From contig CALSFV010000269.1 in NCBI GenBank assembly GCA_943737045.1, positions 62,001 to 126,000 of the forward strand: a DNA stretch of 64,000 nt, in the 5' to 3' direction. Origin of the DNA: Parapristionchus giblindavisi (taxonomy: Eukaryota > Nematoda > Chromadorea > Rhabditida > Diplogasteridae). The position numbers and the translations under genes were made by a program. The notes under the pieces are model-generated. The model was not told where the DNA came from. It was given only the letters and a program-made list of their open reading frames with translations, and ran no database searches. Below, one piece after another: positions 60,592-64,000 of this stretch; the first letter of the stretch is position 1, and every line of letters begins with the position of its first letter.

Positions 60592-62639
60592 TTATGAGTG
60601 AAGGTAACTGGCGAGATAATGAGCGTGATATCGAGACAAACATGAATGATGAACGAACGAATACTCCGAAGTTCCACTCATTGTAATGACGTTCAACTGA
60701 AAATCCGAATAATGTTCTAAATTATTTTGCGAATTCAGTCTTAATAATAATAAATTTTGCGCATTCAGTCTTAAAGGTGGAGACCCGCGAATGCTCATTC
60801 AAATCTCTTGTATCTCGCTTATGCAAGTGTAAAGTGATATGCAAGAAGAATGAGTTACCGCTTGTCAATCCCTTTGCGCAGTCGTAACACTTCTGTCTAG
60901 ATAGCGCATGGCCGTGGGTTCGAATCCTATTGCCGAACTTTCCTATTTTCAAAAAGCGCGCCTTTGCCTGCGATTGCAAGCATGATTCATTCATGTTTCT
61001 AGCAATCAATAAGCAGAATTAGCGTTAATAAATGGTGTACTGTATGTAGAATAACTTTTGCAACCTTTCGGTCTTAACAGTTTGTACACGAAAATGTTAG
61101 CGGGAGTCCACCTTAAATAATAATAAATTTTGCGCATTTAGTCTTAATATTAATAAGTGATTATAATGAGAAAAAATGTTATACCTCATAATTAATCAAT
61201 AAATATCCCCTATTCGATATTTCCCTTAGGAGCCACGCCGTATTCCTCACTCCGTGGATTTCAATCAAGATCTACAATAGATATGAAGAGATGTAGAAGA
61301 GAGGTGAGCCACACAACTTTTTCATGTGATGCTGGTGTTTCTCACGCGAAGAATGTAAAGCAGAGGAAAAAATCAATGTTTTAGAGAGCGAAAGTTTCTT
61401 CTCAATTCTTTAGACAAATCTGTATAGGTATTCATGAACGTTGGCAAACCGTTTGCCGGCAAACGTGACGTCACATGCGTAGGGGGAGGATCTCTGGCAA
61501 GCGCATCCGCCTACAGTTGTAATGTTTGCCGGCAAACGGTTTGCCAACGTTTATGGATACGGCCACTGATCCTTCTAACCTGACAGAAGACTTGTTGCTC
61601 CATAAGCGGAGGTAGTACGTCAAATTCAGAAGCTGTAATTAAAATCATGTTTCATAATTAAAGATCTTCATTTCGAAAACTATATTATATTCCGTTACAA
61701 GCCTTACCTGTTGTACAGGTTTTATCAGTTTTCAAAATGTATATGATCAAAAATGTGTTTAAAATATGATCAAAAATGTGTTTAAAATCTAATTGCTGTT
61801 GCTTTAGAGAACAGTGACTTGCTATTTATCACCATTCGGATAATAATAATAATAATAATATTTTATCATTTCTTACAGAGAGGTTACTTATGGTGGGATA
61901 AAATAGAGAGATTTGAGCGTGAAATAAAATATAAAGAAATGTAGTATGCACTGCAATTTTTTTTATTCAATGAAATTATCATTCAAATACGGTTTTAATA
62001 AAAAAATTCGACATTTTTCTTCTACTCTTCATGCTTGCTATTATAGATTTACCATACTCATAAATCCCCATCCACCCTACATCATTGATCCCACTCTGAT
62101 CTTTGATCTTGGCATTTGAGAAAAGGTTATTGAGACATCCCTGACCTTCTTCACCTTCCCCCATTTCCCTTTATCCATTGCCCACGTGTATTCTCCCTGT
62201 GCAGATCTCTTAATTTTAATTCGTTAATTTTACTTGTTGAAACATCTTTATGATGTATGATAAATACAATAAAAAAATAAATAAATCCATAAATGTTGCC
62301 AAGTTTTTTTCAAAGGACTTACACTCAATATCCATCTTCAAAATCTCAATCTTTTTGTGTCTATGAATTTTCATCAGATCAGCCACGGAGAATTCATTCT
62401 GAGTTCATTTATCGATTAAATTTTTGATTTTCTAGAAAAATCGCTCACCAAGGTCTCATCGGTTGCGGGTGCAATCTTTCCCTTGAAGAAGTGGATCCCG
62501 GCCTCTTTCATTCCCACTTTGGTCCTCTCCAATGGCTCATTCTGGAAAGATTTATTGAAGGGACTGAAACCAGCGCCAACGGTCTTTTTAAAGCTCTACG
62601 CTCTCTCACTGTTAGAGAACATAGTAAGTGTGAGACCAT

Positions 62640-62728
<89 letters not shown>

Positions 62729-63352
62729 TCACCCCCTTCAGTATATAATGCAGAGGATGTTTAATCCAGGGATTCTTCACAGACTATAATGACTAATGAA
62801 TATATTTGTTTGCAAGCAGAAAGAATCAACAAAAAGAAACTAACTTTTTCAATATATTTCATAGATATCAATCCTTACAGAATCAATATATTATGTGAAT
62901 TGAAGAAAGTGTGGGGATGACTAGAATCGTTTCAATTAATAAAACTGTACCATGTCAACCGTGAGTACTGAACATTTGTTCATAGTGAGATCTAGCATCT
63001 CCTTCTCGAATGAAATGTCATTGCGTGATCCAAGGGAGTATATGACGCAGTCCTAGAATTCATAATTTTAGCTAATGAGAAAATAAAAAAAATTGCCCAT
63101 TCCAGAAAAGAATCAACAAAAATGTACTACAACGATGATGAGATTCACAATCAGAAATGTAAAAAAAGCTAATTTGAAACTCTCCGCTTTGACCATACTC
63201 TCTCGCTGTTTTAGAATATGAGAAAGTATGACCAGAGTAATATTAGCACATACCTCAGGAGCCATCCATGGACTGCACATCCACTTTCCTCCATCTCCTG
63301 TATATCCGACGCGAACTCGCCCATCACAAGCAACCTTAGATTACATTATTTT

Positions 63353-63391
<39 letters not shown>

Positions 63392-64000
63392 TTCCATCAA
63401 ATATAATGAGTAGGAGTGATATGTATAAAGGCAGAAGAAGGATATATGGATTTCCGTCGCTTATTGGGGGGGGGGGGCAATAAAGCAAACAATCGTAGAA
63501 GTTACAACTTCGTTCGGAGTACTATTCTATTTAAATTTATACTGTCATGTGTGGCGAAAAGAACACGCGAAAAGAGGTTAGAGATCTTTTTCTTAGATAA
63601 AAGGTAAAAGGTAAAGGTACAACCCGTTATTCAAGGCACAAGAAGTCCAGCGGGTGATCACTGTTAGGTCAATGAAAATTTCGAGGCCAATTTTCTTAGA
63701 AAAACACAAGTATACAGATATAGGACAGGGTATTTGAAATTTTTTGCAATTCTTGTCAAGCAAAAAAATGCCAGAATCATTCTTCGCATTTTTGCGGTGT
63801 TTTTTTCACTTTTTTGCGGTGCGCACAAAAGACCGGGAAGAGAAAAAAGTCGAGAATAAAGGGAAAATGATTTTGCCATTTTTGTGCTTGACAAGAATTG
63901 CCAAAAATTTCTAATACTCTGTCCTATATCTTAGGTAGTACCTCAGGAACGAGAGGTATCAATAGATTGGCTGCAGTGATATCTCTTCCCAATGCGATCG
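60592..64000 (-). CDS. FkbM-type methyltransferase-domain protein (5' end beyond window)
   Basis: Nematode protein with a Methyltransf_21/FkbM-like Rossmann domain, presumed SAM-dependent; substrate unknown. Exons on -: >64000-63942, 63334-63254, 63052-62951, 62541-62449, 62398-62323, 61632-61580, 61271-61185, 60696-60592; at least 225 aa. Characteristic blocks: ACDGRVRVGYTGDGGKWMC (entry to the domain), DCVIYSLGSRNDISFEKE, NEPLERTKVGMKEAGIHFF, IHRHKKIEILKMDIESSEFD (the ILK(M/I)D(I/V)E motif), ILIEIHGVRNTAWLL, then SEYSFVHHSCLSRY at the C-terminus. All junctions in phase. No defect seen in the visible part. The last intron carries a TTAA-bounded element, and the stop codon abuts a truncated MITE. 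Confidence 0.9.
60771..61116. mobile_element. 338-bp TTAA-flanked element with tRNA-like core
   Basis: TTAA-AGGTGGAGACCCGC at the left and GCGGGAGTCCACC-TTAA at the right form short inverted ends with a TTAA duplication, as for piggyBac-type insertions. The interior has GCGCAGTCG (A-box-like, near 60880) and GTGGGTTCGAATCCTAT (perfect B box with pairing T-arm, near 60917). Outside, the host sequence TAATAATAAATTTTGCGCAT is repeated on both sides. No coding capacity. Confidence 0.75.
61437..61556. repeat. foldback with GTTGGCAAACCGTTTGCC arms
   Basis: AACGTTGGCAAACCGTTTGC at the left and its exact inverse at the right, about 27 bp each, with GTGACGTCACATGCG in the loop. Similar in plan to 8960-9055. 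Confidence 0.85.
62577..62642. repeat. degenerate MITE family B interior
   Basis: CTCTCTCACTGTTAGAGAAC and GAGACCATTG are recognisable family B words. Immediately followed by a TA microsatellite. Confidence 0.5.
62642..62726. repeat. (TA)n microsatellite
   Basis: About 42 TA units in an FkbM-gene intron. The Tyr-Ile repeat frames are artefacts. Confidence 0.97.
63165..63243. repeat. MITE family C, copy 10 (core only)
   Basis: AGCTAATTTGAAACTCTCCG and ACTCTCTCGCTGTTTTAG with inverse GAGAAAGTATGACCAGAG. Termini missing. It ends 11 bp from an FkbM exon. Confidence 0.75.
63347..63393. repeat. (TTTA)n microsatellite
   Basis: About 11 TTTA units, 13 bp upstream (gene sense) of the 63334 exon boundary. 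Confidence 0.95.
63600..63672 (-). repeat. short dispersed repeat, copy 3
   Basis: The reverse complement matches 12255-12318 (CCTAACAGTGATCACCCGC, TTGTGCCTTGAATAACGGG) and partly 551-620. Confidence 0.75.
63716..63931. repeat. 216-bp foldback next to an FkbM exon
   Basis: GATATAGGACAGGGTATTTG at the left and ACTCTGTCCTATATC at the right. Inner arms GCAATTCTTGTCAAGC and GCTTGACAAGAATTGC are exact inverses. It ends 10 bp from the exon whose donor is at 63942. Confidence 0.85.

Noticed and set aside
60880..60945. Functional tRNA gene
   Set aside because: A and B boxes and a T-arm can be drawn, but no matching 7-bp acceptor stem or clear anticodon arm is present.
62483..62764. Tyr-Ile repeat proteins on both strands
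   Set aside because: Translation of the (TA)n tract. The real coding there is the FkbM exon 62449-62541 on -.

Overview
The window looks like nuclear DNA of a free-living-type nematode. It is AT-rich and packed with introns. The genes have clear nematode relatives: an UNC-87-type CLIK-repeat muscle protein, BBS-8/TTC8, a membrane UGT, a microsomal-type epoxide hydrolase and a nematode FkbM-domain protein. Most of them have a splice acceptor just upstream of the ATG, as expected for spliced-leader trans-splicing. I infer a rhabditid or diplogastrid worm; the species is not determined.

Layout. 1-7 kb: two small secreted-peptide genes on +, each TATA-driven, two-exon, with a phase-1 intron, and apparently tandem paralogues. 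7-13 kb: no gene recognised; MITEs, a LINE 3' end and simple repeats. 13.6-17.9 kb: intact unc-87-like gene (15 exons, 407 aa). 18.5-30.3 kb: intact bbs-8/TTC8 (17 exons, 504 aa) with an RFX X-box-like site upstream and a 5.8-kb last intron full of repeats and unidentified coding-like exons. 30.9-48.3 kb: on -, a seven-exon, 195-aa homologue of ATP synthase factor B / DMAC2L (ATP5S), whose second intron is 15.6 kb and holds a composite satellite, a decayed mariner/Tc1 copy and a nine-copy, about 1.21-kb higher-order tandem array. 49.8-53.5 kb: UDP-glycosyltransferase on + (525 aa). 53.7-58.4 kb: microsomal epoxide hydrolase on -, convergent with the UGT (455 aa). 60.6-64 kb: FkbM-type methyltransferase-domain gene on -, running off the window.

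How the genes fit together. The convergent epoxide hydrolase and UGT form a plausible detoxification pair (epoxide opening, then glycosylation of the hydroxyls). The other genes are functionally unrelated: body-wall muscle, cilia, mitochondria, secreted peptide signalling.

Repeats dominate the rest. At least six foldback families were found by eye. Two (about 113-120 bp each) and a 338-bp element with a tRNA-like core are bounded by TTAA and begin AGG. Another family (start TGCATCGTTAC) recurs six times. All exon coordinates were derived by hand from splice signals and were checked for phase consistency.
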